DNA of 64,000 nt from Gracilaria domingensis (taxonomy: Eukaryota > Rhodophyta > Florideophyceae > Gracilariales > Gracilariaceae), in the NCBI GenBank assembly GCA_022539475.1, contig VCMS01000119.1, positions 62,001 to 126,000 of the forward strand, read 5' to 3'. The position numbers were made by a program, and so were the translations under genes. The notes below the pieces were generated by a model. The model searched no databases. It was not told where the DNA came from and saw only the letters and a list, made by a program, of their open reading frames with translations. Below are positions 9,650 to 19,961 of the stretch, in pieces (the first letter of the stretch is position 1; each line of letters opens with the position of its first letter).

Positions 9650-10946
9650 TTTCTTGTTTGGTTCGTGGATGGACAAGCACGTCGATATTTAGTATTTAAG
9701 TTCCTATGAAAAAAATAGTGCGGGGGTGGTGCACTGTGTACATGTTAATATATATATTGAAGTACGGGGGTCAAATTGTAGGCGATTCTCTTCATTTCGA
9801 ATGCAAGAAGCAAAGAAGTAGTTGTGCTCTCCAACTAGCTTCTTTGGATTACTTTTCTCATACAAACTACTTCAGAGTTTTGAGGCGATAAAGATATTAT
9901 GAGAATGTTTTTGGAATGAGAGCGAGAAACTAAGACCCTTCTTGACTTGACTGAAATTCCTAGATTGCCTTGCGTGGTGAAACCTTCGTATCTAGATCTG
10001 TTTCGTTGAATGCAAGTAAGGATACAGAAGTCATTCTGTGCTTCGTTCCCAACGTTCAATGAATATTTGGAAGTTCTCAAGCTTTAGTCAGGCTCATACG
10101 CCGTTGGCTTCTCTTCTTAGGGCAGGAGAATGATTGACGTAAATGTATATATCTTTGCACGTGAAATAGAGCGTATTGATACGGAGCATTGGAAACGATA
10201 AAGAAAACTAGTAGGCTCCGGGAACGCAGAATTAGACAGCCGTCTCTACACAGGATGCCTTTCGGGAGATTCGAAAGGCAGTGAACTCTAATCGCGAGGT
10301 TGTAGTTGTAAATTGATTGGGTCCTCAAGTTCATTCGACTTACATTGCGTCATGCACAATCATGCTTACGGCGTTGTGGCCACGTGTCGTCGGGTGTGGT
10401 ATGCGCCTATTGGCGTGATTGCGCCGCCGAGGTCGACGTCTTGGTTGCGTCGTTGCGTCTGTCTGCCGCCCGTGCTGGCACGCGTGGCGCCGTGGCCGAC
10501 GCCTGCGCGCAGGAGCGAACGAGCCATCGCCTCCCGCGCCAAGCAGCGGCTCCTGCGCTCTCAGCTCTGAGCGGAGCTGCGCGGAGCTGAGCCGATGCGT
10601 AGATAATGTTGTTGCGTAACGGATGCTCTGTCGGCATCTGCCCTGACCGCGGATCACTTCTTGATTCCAAGCAAAACGCCACCAGGGCGCACCACAGATG
10701 GTCTGACGGGAGCCCGTCCCTTCAGCAGCTGAGCAGAGCTGAGCTAAGCTGAACCTGTGATCAACTGCCACTGCACTGGCCTGCAGGCCGGATTCCACCG
10801 TTTCCTCCTTTTGATCATGACGCTCCGCTCACGTTTCTCGTCTTTGGCCTCGTGCGTTCTGCGCTCCGAATCACGTCCTGTGAACGCAAATCGCTCAGTT
10901 CGCATCCATTTATCGACGTACCGTGTTCGAACCATCGTGCGTCGCC
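9650..10946. other. Intergenic; GC-rich stretch upstream of the next gene
   Basis: Nothing recognisable lies in 9650-10340, which is AT-rich and would contain the kinase promoter. From about 10,390 to 10,760 the DNA becomes GC-rich, with repeated GAGCTGAGC and GGAGCTG words that can pair with one another (10,555-10,600 and 10,726-10,760). The frames there are GC-driven and overlap on both strands, so I do not call them genes. The region may be the promoter of the gene at 10,947. Confidence 0.4.
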
Positions 10947-11831
10947 ATGCAGCTCGACCTTTCAACCAATCTACTCGATTTGGACTGTGTGGTTGTTCGC
11001 TCGCTGAGGGCAGCGTATTCTACTTCTCCGTCTATGTCATCCGCTAAACGACGTCTCCTATTTTTCTCCTACTTGTATCTGAAAGATCAGGAAGCGAGTC
11101 AACCGCGAAGCGAAGCCCTATGCTGGACCAAGGAGGACAGTCGAACGTTCAGGCTCTTGGAACAGCTATACCCGAATTCGCAAAGTATCGAACCTTTCCT
11201 GCAAACACTGAGCGCCCTTCTTTGTGACTTGAGGCTGATGCGCTCCACTTTTGCTGATCAAACCAATGCTGCAAAGGATCTGGAAGACTCTGCCAGTTTG
11301 CTCCTCGGTGTTGCGAACCATATGGATTACTTGATCTCAGTCTATGTCGACAATCGACAAGCGGCAACAGGCAACAGACGCTTACCACGACATGCGACAC
11401 AGCTGACGCAAACTGTTCCACGATTGTACATGCGAGATTTCACGAACAGGTGCGTTTCAACTGCGGCTAAGTGGCTTTTGAGGGCTGTTGATCGCAGCCC
11501 CTACCTCTCGAGCCAGTTGGACGAACACAACGAGGGACTGATACTTCCCGATATTCACAAACTTCGCATGCCTCATTTCACCATCATTGATTTGCCCTTC
11601 GGAGTTAATCTCGTATTCCGCGAGCAGGTTGTAAGGAGAATTCGGGATGAAGCAACAAGAATGAGATATATTGTGATAGAATGGTGGAAGAAACAAGATC
11701 TCATCAACGATGAGTTAGAGAACGATATGTGCTCTTGCGGAAGCAAGCTACGTCAAGCTTTGAAAGGCATGGAGACGGTGAGAGACGGATTGGTCAAATA
11801 TGAATTCTCTGCTTTTCGCTTCTCAACTTGA
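10947..11831 (+). CDS. Hypothetical protein, 294 residues
   Basis: An open frame from the first ATG at 10947; an alternative start is the methionine at 11037. The protein is mixed charged and hydrophobic, mostly predicted helical, with no signal peptide or membrane segment and no domain I recognise. It ends with a CxC pair (DMCSCGSKLRQALKG) and the tail YEFSAFRFST. The stop is TGA at 11829-11831. The same frame then stays open for about 210 codons and begins with protein-like sequence (RYLSTEKQFGKLVSSLLRDIELVIS), so the gene may have been longer. The GC-rich DNA just upstream may be its promoter. Function unknown. Confidence 0.6.
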   Translation: MQLDLSTNLLDLDCVVVRSLRAAYSTSPSMSSAKRRLLFFSYLYLKDQEASQPRSEALCWTKEDSRTFRLLEQLYPNSQSIEPFLQTLSALLCDLRLMRSTFADQTNAAKDLEDSASLLLGVANHMDYLISVYVDNRQAATGNRRLPRHATQLTQTVPRLYMRDFTNRCVSTAAKWLLRAVDRSPYLSSQLDEHNEGLILPDIHKLRMPHFTIIDLPFGVNLVFREQVVRRIRDEATRMRYIVIEWWKKQDLINDELENDMCSCGSKLRQALKGMETVRDGLVKYEFSAFRFST

Positions 11832-12660
11832 TCTATGAGCTCCTATTCGGTTTGCTTTTCGTGCCAGAGATATCTGTCCACAGAGAAGCAGTTTGGCAAA
11901 TTGGTCAGTTCTCTTCTGAGAGACATCGAACTTGTGATCTCATGCCCAGGGGTGTCTTACAATATATTGCTATTGCAATATATTGCAATATGCAATAAAT
12001 CATACAATCGCAGAGGGCATGAGTATTGCAATTTATATTGCACTTTTCTTCTTTATTGCAGTCGATATTGGGAAGCGTTCTACATTATTGCAATTCCTAT
12101 TGCTGTGTGTACAGTGTCATGGCACCCACGACAACCAAAGTACGATCTGAAAGAATTTGACAATGTTGCATGCACAACTGAAGGTGTATCCCCTACGGGA
12201 TCGTTCCTCATCGAATGTAGGAGAAGCTATATTGCTGTAAATTGGAAACGATTGACTGTTACGTATAAAAACTGCATATCCAAAACTTTAAACGTAATGA
12301 AGTTCTTTTTGGGATCGCATCTTTCTAATACGTTAGAGCTTATTCACTGTGACCAGAATTCATTACACAACGTACAATATAAAATCTCCACACATTTTTT
12401 CGATATCAATAGCCAAAAACTCTCTCAAACTATGTATAATCTAGGCATTTTAAGTTTCCTGTTTTCTTGACTTATTGCGTGAAATATCAATGGTTACTTA
12501 AGAGAGAAGAGCCGCATAGTACACTTATTGCCATTGTATTGTTTGTTGTAGTAGGTATTAGAAACGTTTTGCAAAATAACAGAATTTGTATTTCAATACA
12601 TATTGCAGAAGAGACGAAATATTTTGTTGTAATGTTTATTGCGTTTTACTAGCAATAAAT
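11832..12660 (+). other. AT-rich stretch with recurring TATTGC motifs
   Basis: The hexamer TATTGC or its extension TATTGCA occurs about ten times, densest at 11,960-12,100 (for example ATTGCTATTGCAATATATTGC near 11,965). It returns near 12,470, 12,525, 12,600 and 12,637. The open frame over this stretch continues the preceding gene after its TGA, but after the first 45 codons the composition is that of AT-rich non-coding DNA. No terminal repeats were found. Confidence 0.5.
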
Positions 12661-14249
12661 TTCAATTATATTATAGACACCCTTGCTTATGTCTCGATCC
12701 TGAGCGACAAGCCGTCGCACTTATTTTGTTCATTGCCTTAGCGTTTGATCGCTGATTATTTCCTTCCCAATAAAACCTTCATTATATCTTCACTGAAACC
12801 TTCCATTACGTCTTGGACAAAAGAGAACAGCGAGCTCGGACATTGACGCAGATATCGGATATAGAACATCATTGAACTTCCTTCCATCCCCAAATTGTCG
12901 TAGATTTGACTATGAAATTTTGGGGTTGCGGACAATCGAAACACTGTGAAGTATGTCAATGAATACCGCTAGACCCTCTACTTCCATGTAACAAATAGCC
13001 ACAGAACCTCCCTAACGCTGGTCACGTCGTGCGGAGGTTCCTAACCAATTACGGAAAGCCAAGTCAAAGAGCTTCTCGTTCCCGGAGCCCCATTTGTCTA
13101 TATTCTCGTTCAGTGTGACCAAGTATTTTCGCTCCTATGCTAGTCCCTCCTCGCTCTGTCAAGCTCATTTCGAAAAAGCGCGCTCTTTTTAACAGAAAAA
13201 GAAGACGTACACGGCACTGAGGCTCCCAGAACTGACCAGACCGACTCCTTCACTACCTACTTCCCACGTTTTGATTTATCAAAACCAAGCTTCAGACTTT
13301 TTATGTTCGCGCACAAAACGAAGAGATACAATCTCCAATGTTAAACGCAGGCACAACAAATAAGCAATGTTTAGTTTGAAACACTATTTGTTACAATAAC
13401 TTTCTCACTATCTCTCTTCATGGCATTATATTGTCTATCCGAGTGATCTCCGATAGCAAATACAGCTAGAACTGCTGCAGTAGAAGTTTGTGTCACATTG
13501 TTACGTGACAGAAGGGCGTTTCCTGGCATGCCCTCGGTCTCTCCTTGGGTGTTTTGAGTTTGTGTACTCTGGTTCTCGTTAAGATTTGCGTTCACACTAC
13601 GTTCTGGTATCGCACGTGGCTTACTCGGTGTCTTGCGCTCAATAAAGTTTTTTTTTTCTCTTCCCAGCTGCTCGTCCGAGATCAGCATTTGCCCTATTCC
13701 TAACAACAGTACAATGTGAATTTGAGCTCATCGGAAAGTCTGGTACACAGGCATATGCCCATAATGAAACTTGTGATGGATATGTGTACCTTCCCGCGTT
13801 AAGATGTGTTAGAACTTCGCTCAGGTAGTTTTAAAGACTTTTAATTGCTACGGATCCGTAAGTCTCAGCCACTCTATTCATTTGGTGGTAAAATGCGTTT
13901 TCATCAGAGTTGATGGTATTAAAAAAGAGCTTCTTTCGCCTTTGGATCTTTAGGCTGCGTAACGTCGATTAAAGATTACTGGCATTGTTTGTTAGCGGGA
14001 GTGATTAGGGTTCTTGGCGCTGTGGCAGCCTGTACAATCATTTCCTGTTATGTTTTTCGAAGTGCTCCTGAAGCAATTCCCCATCTTTGACCTAAAGTTC
14101 AATATATGGTAGACAGTCCAATTCGCAGCATCTCTGCTCTAGTATGGGTCCCATAGATCACCAAAAGAGATCCCTTGTCGCAAATTGGATCAAATTTGTG
14201 GAAAACGGTCATATGTGTCGTTGGAGACGACGATGAATCGGGTCATGTG
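12661..14249. other. No clear gene; boundary between host DNA and the gypsy-2 element
   Basis: AT-rich DNA without recognisable features apart from one small frame at 13,371-13,688. The 3' LTR of gypsy-2 would be expected here, but I find neither the TGTAGAGCAAA-type end nor the N-terminal part of its opposite-strand reading frame. That end is either deleted or too decayed to see. Confidence 0.4.
13371..13688 (-). CDS. Small hypothetical protein, 105 residues
   Basis: A frame from the first ATG, rich in N, Q, T and S with a lysine-rich start (REKKNFIERKTPSKPR). It has no domain, signal peptide or membrane segment. Part of the lysine run comes from a T-tract in the DNA. It could be a real small gene or a chance frame, and no neighbour supports a function. 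Confidence 0.2.
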   Translation of the reverse strand: MLISDEQLGREKKNFIERKTPSKPRAIPERSVNANLNENQSTQTQNTQGETEGMPGNALLSRNNVTQTSTAAVLAVFAIGDHSDRQYNAMKRDSEKVIVTNSVSN

Positions 14250-15021
14250 AACACGTGGGATACCCCAAGTGGTCCTTGTCCTGCTAATACAGTTCCCTCT
14301 TATCCCGTTTGTCGCAATTTTCCTCCTAATGAGGCATTTACCTTTTGTGGTATCTCTTTTCCAATCTGAGGTAGCTCTTTCAAATGATTAAACTCTTTAC
14401 CATCTCGGGTTCCGAGGCTAACCAAGAAAAGGATAGAGACTTGCTGGATGTCATCAACAAGTTTGATTGGGACCGAGTTCCGGTATCTTGGCAGCCTAAC
14501 AGGCGACGGCGATTCCCAGACCGATCGCCAAGGCGAATTTTCACCCGTTCCGGGGTCTAGGTGTACTGCGACCAGTGAGAGCGACATTTCATCCCCTAGA
14601 AGCAATCAAATGCAATGGCAGCTATCTCCCGCGGAATACCGGTGCGTCACTCAGTAGAGATCGGGATCTCCAAGAATTACGCCGTTCCGTTGGACGCACC
14701 TAATCCAATGTTCGAAAATGATGAGATTGCCACCGTAGCCGGGCCAGCACAGCTGACAGAAGTTTTGAACTCGGATTCTAACGCGACATCGGTCCCAACA
14801 GAGGGCGCTTAAGCTCCTGTGTGGTAGTCCTTGGTTGCTCCAACTGCTCAACTTGCCAATTGGACTGGGAGTGTAGCTTCCCTTCGTGCTGACCTCGAGG
14901 CTCATGGCATTCCGATCCCACCGAAAGTGAACACCGCTGCGCCGCTCGCTGCTTTCGCGAGCGAGTATTTTCCGCAGTATCCCAACACGGAAAGCGGTGC
15001 TCCTTCCACTGGAGGATAGTC
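14250..15021 (+). pseudogene. Opposite-strand accessory frame of gypsy-2 (C-terminal remnant)
   Basis: The plus strand keeps recognisable pieces of the C-terminal half of the accessory protein that is whole in gypsy-1. Near 14,440 there is a DVINKFDWDRVP-like stretch matching DLIDSIDWSTVP. Near 14,650 IGISKNYAVPLDAPNPM matches IGFMFSDNYYSVAEEDDPM. At 14,860-15,019 LRADLEAHGIPIPPK to APSTGG matches MRNQLLGLGVPVPPD to GPSTGW. It runs opposite to gypsy-2 gag-pol and ends at the same place relative to the element as in gypsy-1. It is broken and lacks its N-terminal part. Confidence 0.7.
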
Positions 15022-16661
15022 CCTCGTTAGTTCTTCCTCCAATCCTGAAGTTTCTTGTGATAGGTTTCAATTAAAGGCAGCCAGTTGCAAATTTTCCCTT
15101 ACGCTCGTCGAGGTGTGCTTCTCGGCGACGAGCTTCTTCTTCGTCTTCCGTCTCTTTCAGCAGAACCTGCCATCTCCCACTTCTCTTCTGATTTCTGGCC
15201 ATACAGTGCAAATATCTTCATTCCTCTTCACGCAATTTCTATTTCTCCGTTGCACGGAAGTATCCCCACAATTCGGTAGTTCTATTACATCTCTCCTATG
15301 ATACAGAGGATCTCTTTCTACTGCTATGTCTTCTTCTTCTCTTCCGAGCGTCTCACTTCTTTCTTCTAACCGCAAGGTGGGCACGAGTACAGTAGGGCAC
15401 ACCGGTAAGCGGGTTAACCGAACATCGCGTTACCCAGTGTTGGAGGTAATGGCGTCCAAGTACGGCGATGATACGACATGACCTTGGACCTAGGGAGCTG
15501 TTCGACTGGTTCTCAAGCGTCCTCGTCGAGGGAATAGCCGTAAAAACGGACTCTATATAGTAGTTTCCCTTCAGGGCTTTCCTCGTGTTCCACGGTACGA
15601 TCTACCACAAATTCTTGTATTCGCCATCTTTGGCTTCTTCTTTGCCTTTTCCCGACATTGGGGAGTAACAATTAACAGGACCCAAGCGGAGTACTAGTTC
15701 CTTTGGGCGTCGAACTGGTTCTCAAGGCAGGGGACGGGTGAACTGTCGTGTCCTCAAGCCGTCGTTACGGAATGCGTTAACTCCCGGCACGGATGTCGAA
15801 TTGCCTCAGAAGTGAGCTCAATCAAGAGCTCTCGTCTCCGGTTTCCGGCAAACTCTTTTTTATACCAAACGGGCAACTAATCGACGAGCGGTAGCGTCCG
15901 TGATGCAGAACTACTTTCGCTTTGGTCGAGAAAGAGACTTTGCGACGGAGAAGCGGTGTACATCACACCCTGTGCAGGGCACCGGAACGTCGGGCCACGG
16001 CGCCTGGCCTGCTGTGCACTCCATTTTCATCGGATATTAGGGCGCGCGCGTTCACGCGTGTGAGCCACACGTCCTGTGAACGGTATCTACAATGTCGGAC
16101 CCCGGCCGACGGTTGCCAAGCGGCGAGCATGATTCTCCAGCAATGTCGCGCGATTACAGCGTGTAATCTCAAATCTCCCGCCAGAGGGCTGCACCTGAGT
16201 ACTATCGGCGGTGCCTTTTTACCATTTTTACGGGTCCCACGCACGGTAGCGTTCCGTGTCCTTCACAACGCCCTTAGAGAGACTTCTCCACTTCTTTCTT
16301 CAGGCTTTCCTTGGTAATCGACAAGAGTTCTTCTTTCCTTGCTCCTCCCGCTATGAGCTGTTCCCAGGTGGGCTACGCATTGCTCTCCATGTCGCCCCGT
16401 CCCACAAATGGGTCAGCCGGGAGAGTGCGTTCGCGCGAGCGAGATACAGTACGCTGCAACGACTTGGGTTGCATCTCAACGAGGCCACGAACTTCTTTAG
16501 CTGCAGCACTCCCTGCGGGGGATTCTTCACTTCTTCTGACTTCATTCTTCACCGAGATCTCGGATCTACGTGACTCAGCGTCAGCGCGAACATTCTCAGG
16601 GGGGGATTCTGTGTCACTCTGAGTTTCAAAACCTCGGTCAGGTCCAGCGGACGCCGGAGCA
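15022..16661 (-). pseudogene. gypsy-2 3' region: accessory frame and chromodomain zone, decayed
   Basis: At 16,370-16,661 the minus strand encodes a polar, serine-arginine-glutamate-rich stretch (ESPPENVRADAESRRSE, SRSRERTLPADP) that corresponds in place and composition to the frame after integrase in gypsy-1. Between about 15,400 and 15,700, where the chromodomain should be, only a faint GEYKNLW-like piece remains. Otherwise there is nothing recognisable. It is broken. gypsy-1 is inserted at its upstream edge. Confidence 0.5.
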
Positions 16662-16666
16662 ACCGG

Positions 16667-17645
16667 TGTAGAGCAAAACGTGCTCGCCCGGTACACGGGG
16701 AAGGATTTCATAAACCCCTGGTAAGGATGATTCCGGGTACTCGGAAGGTATGAGTATTGGCCCACGGATGGGATACTTTTGGCAGCATTGAGATATGGCA
16801 CCCTGAGGGGTCGGCCATGACGTGGCGCAGATGAGTATTGGTCGCGTGTACGCGTGTGTAGGAATGGGTGTGTTCACACATGTCTTGTTACGATTGCCGG
16901 ATATTTTACTGGCCGCTGCCGCGGGTTGTTACGTGCACCACGTGTATCGACCTGCTTAGGTGTGCATAAGATTATTTAATTTAGTTTAACTAATTTATCG
17001 GTTACGATATAAGAGGTGACCTCCCGGCCACCTCCTCCTTCAGTAAAGGGTAACCGAGTTCGGCTCTGAACCAAGTTTGCCTGCGCGAAGTGTAAAACTC
17101 CCTTAGGAGGGTCACCGCGTACGGTACGGATTGGATTCATCCCTCGGGATCACTCAGGCAATACTGACCATTGTGCCCTTGCCTTTGGGCTTATTTATTC
17201 CGTGTCTTCGGACTTTCTGTTTCGTTTACTGTGCAGTTGTACTGCTTTTAACACAATTGGTAGCGTTTCCGTCTCTGTATAGAGCTGTGCCGCGTGAGCT
17301 TAATACACATCGTCGTCTCCCGGCGCCGTGTCTGTTGCCGCTTGCCGCACGTCCCGCCGCGGGATTCCTCTCTTTTCCTCCTTTGTTTTCCCTTCCTTTT
17401 CCCCGTTTTACCTGGGCTTACACCGCTCTACGGTACCTTTCCTCCCGACCATTCCGTCACTTCTCGCCGGATTCCTGGATCAGGCCCGTTCACGCATCAA
17501 CCTCCGTAGGTATATCCCGTACCACCGGCGGTCTTACACCCGCACTATCCGTGTTCGGAGGGCTCACCACTGAGTTCACCTCGTCTAGAGGGCAAGGACT
17601 CGAACGCCTTGAGAGACGATCCCATCGCTGGGGTTTTGCTCTACA
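16667..17645 (+). repeat. gypsy-1 5' LTR
   Basis: A 979-bp direct repeat of 27740-30791, beginning TGTAGAGC and ending GCTCTACA. A TATA-like box (GATATAAG, 17006-17013) followed by a CT-rich stretch marks the probable transcription start region. The first ~330 bp would then be U3. The flanking base pairs are TSD ACCGG on the left and the primer-binding-site candidate on the right. Confidence 0.95.
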
Positions 17646-17861
17646 AGTGGTCTCCCGACTTAGAACGGGTTGGATTCTTTCTTTCGTTCTCGTTCCCGTC
17701 GAGGAGTCTCACGATTAGTGATCAATTGGTTTTTGCGAAGCTACTGTGGAACACTGGACTCTCTAGAGTGTTTTATTTGTTGTTCGTTCCTTACTCTTTG
17801 GAGAATCGAGACCTCTCGTTGTTAATTTGATCTTACCGCAGTTCGGTACAGCGTGGCCCGG

Positions 17862-19959
17862 TATGGCGCAACCTGCGCCGAACTCTCGAAACGGTGTGGC
17901 CAGAGATGCTGGTGTGCCTCCACCTAGGCCTCCGCGTTCTCGCGCCTCCGTACCCGCAAGGTCGCCTGACAATGAACAGGTCCCGGAACCCCGGAGAGCT
18001 TCGTCAGTAACGTCGAATCCGATGGCCGATTCTACGGCAGGAGCTCCGCCCGTTACGGGTACTCCGGCCACGGAGAGACCAGACGATGTGGTTGAAACCC
18101 CTGGATACTCGTACCTCGAGGCTCAACTGCGTGTCAGTCAGCTCGCGCAAAACTCGTTGTTCGAGGATCTGCAGTATCTCAGACGGAAGCTTGAACAAGC
18201 TGAAATCGGAGATCCGACCAATGACATTCGTGTCTTACGTCAAGACGTGAATTCCAATTTGAAAAGTCTGGGTGCACCAGCCGCTTTTGTTCAAGCTTAC
18301 CATTCCTCTATTCAGGAGCATCGAGCTGAAATCGATCGCCTAACCACTCAGTTGTCCACTCTCGAAGAGATCATCCGGATGGATAACGCATCTGATGCGA
18401 AGAATGCTAAGGAAGAAGCCTCTTAGCGCTCGGCACGCCAGTCTCCGTATCACGGAAATCGACGATCCAAAAAGGAACTCCGTCACGACTCGGATTCGTC
18501 TAGTTTCAATTCTAGCGTTCGCTCTGCGAAATCTACTTCATCCAGTTCTTCGGACAGTGAGGAAGACCGGGAACGGTATGGGAGTCGATCCCTCGGAACG
18601 AAGTCAAAGGCGACATATGCCACTCAAGGAGTGATTCGCTCTCGCGAGAAAGGTAGACGTCACCTTGGACTCAAGTAGTTGAAACCAACGAATCTCCTCT
18701 ACAGGAAGCTGTTATCGTATCGTTACTATTGATTGGACGATTCATCGTCAATTCGCATCTCGTGAAGCACCGGTAAGGTGAAGGACTACATCAGAAGACT
18801 GAATATCGTCTTTACGAAGAAATTCGATGGCGAAGATCCAATTCTGGTACTGGACTTCCTGTCCCGCTTTGTGCAAGAAGACGACATTCTCGGTATGAAC
18901 GAGGCACAAGCGTTTCTCGCTTTACCCTATTTTCTGACAGGGATGGCTGAAGATCAGTTTAATTCGGTCCAAGGGTCGTCCCGTGCATCTGAGGGAGGTG
19001 TCAGTTGCTGGCCGGAAGCGGTCCCATCCCTCCTGAGGTCCTATGCAACAGGAAGCGCGATTCACAACGCGACGCTCGCTCTGCAAGATACTAAACAGAA
19101 GACTGAAGAGACCGAAACGGTTTACTCAACTCGGTTGAACAAAGCGTTTCATCGCTGTGGAAATGTGTACTCCGCGCAGGAGAGATGCACGATGTTCGTG
19201 GATGGGTTGGACCCTTCTATCAAGGCTTTGGTGGCACGATATCGCGAAGAGAAACGTAGGATTACGTATCTGGAATTGGTCCAGTACGCCCAGGCTGAAG
19301 GCGAAGTCCTCCGTGCTCGGCGCCCTCCGAAACCCCGTGGCTGAAGGGCGTTGCCCGCCAACGAGTCATCTCCATCTCTTTCCTTGGAACGTAGAAACTC
19401 CGTGAACCCGGATCTGGATAACGTCCACTTCGTTGGAAGTGCTCCCGATTCGTACGGGTTTTCTGACATTCCGTCGTCGTCGACTCCGATCTCGGAAGAT
19501 GACCCCGCACTCTATATGGGAGTAACACGGGTACAGGCCGCTCCACTCGCTTACGGGAGCAACGGCAGCCGTTTCTCAAGCCCAGGATGGGTGAATGCGC
19601 AACCGCAACGACGACCAGATGGTAATCGATCTTTCGATAAGTCGGTGACGACCATCTGTCATATTTGTTACCGACCCGGTCATATTGCACCTGTGTGCAT
19701 GTTGCCCGCTCGGGAGTTACCGAAAATTATCGGGTGGTATGAGTCCTTGTCACCAGCTGACCGTGCTCGCGTTCCGAGTAAGAATTATGAAGAGCAAAGG
19801 GCCAAGTTTGGCAATCCTGTTACAGGACAGAACGTTCGAACTGAACAACCTCGGAACCAGGCTGAACAGGTAACTGTGACCAACCCCGAACCCGGGAATT
19901 CTGTTTCCCACTCTGAGCAGAGTTTACCGTCGCCGGCCAACCCCGCCCAGAAAAACTAA
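17862..19959 (+). pseudogene. gypsy-1 gag (broken)
   Basis: The capsid/nucleocapsid region of the element. It opens with a proline-rich N-terminus (MAQPAPNSRNG), continues with a coiled-coil-like stretch (LRRKLEQAE, IDRLTTQLSTLEEIIRMD), and then a capsid-like helical part (LDFLSRFVQEDD, AYSTRLNKAFHRCGN-like, YLELVQYAQAEGE). It ends with a CCHC zinc knuckle CHICYRPGHIAPVC at 19657-19698, which binds RNA during packaging. It aligns throughout with the gag of gypsy-2. It is broken in a few places and is treated as a fossil. Confidence 0.85.
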
Positions 19960-19961
19960 AC

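Noticed and set aside
10340-10800. Overlapping frames on both strands upstream of the 10,947 gene
   Set aside because: They are driven by GC-rich composition, and no frame has protein-like features.
12661-14249. 3' LTR of gypsy-2
   Set aside because: Expected here by position, but no TGTAGAGCAAA-like end or repeat partner could be found.
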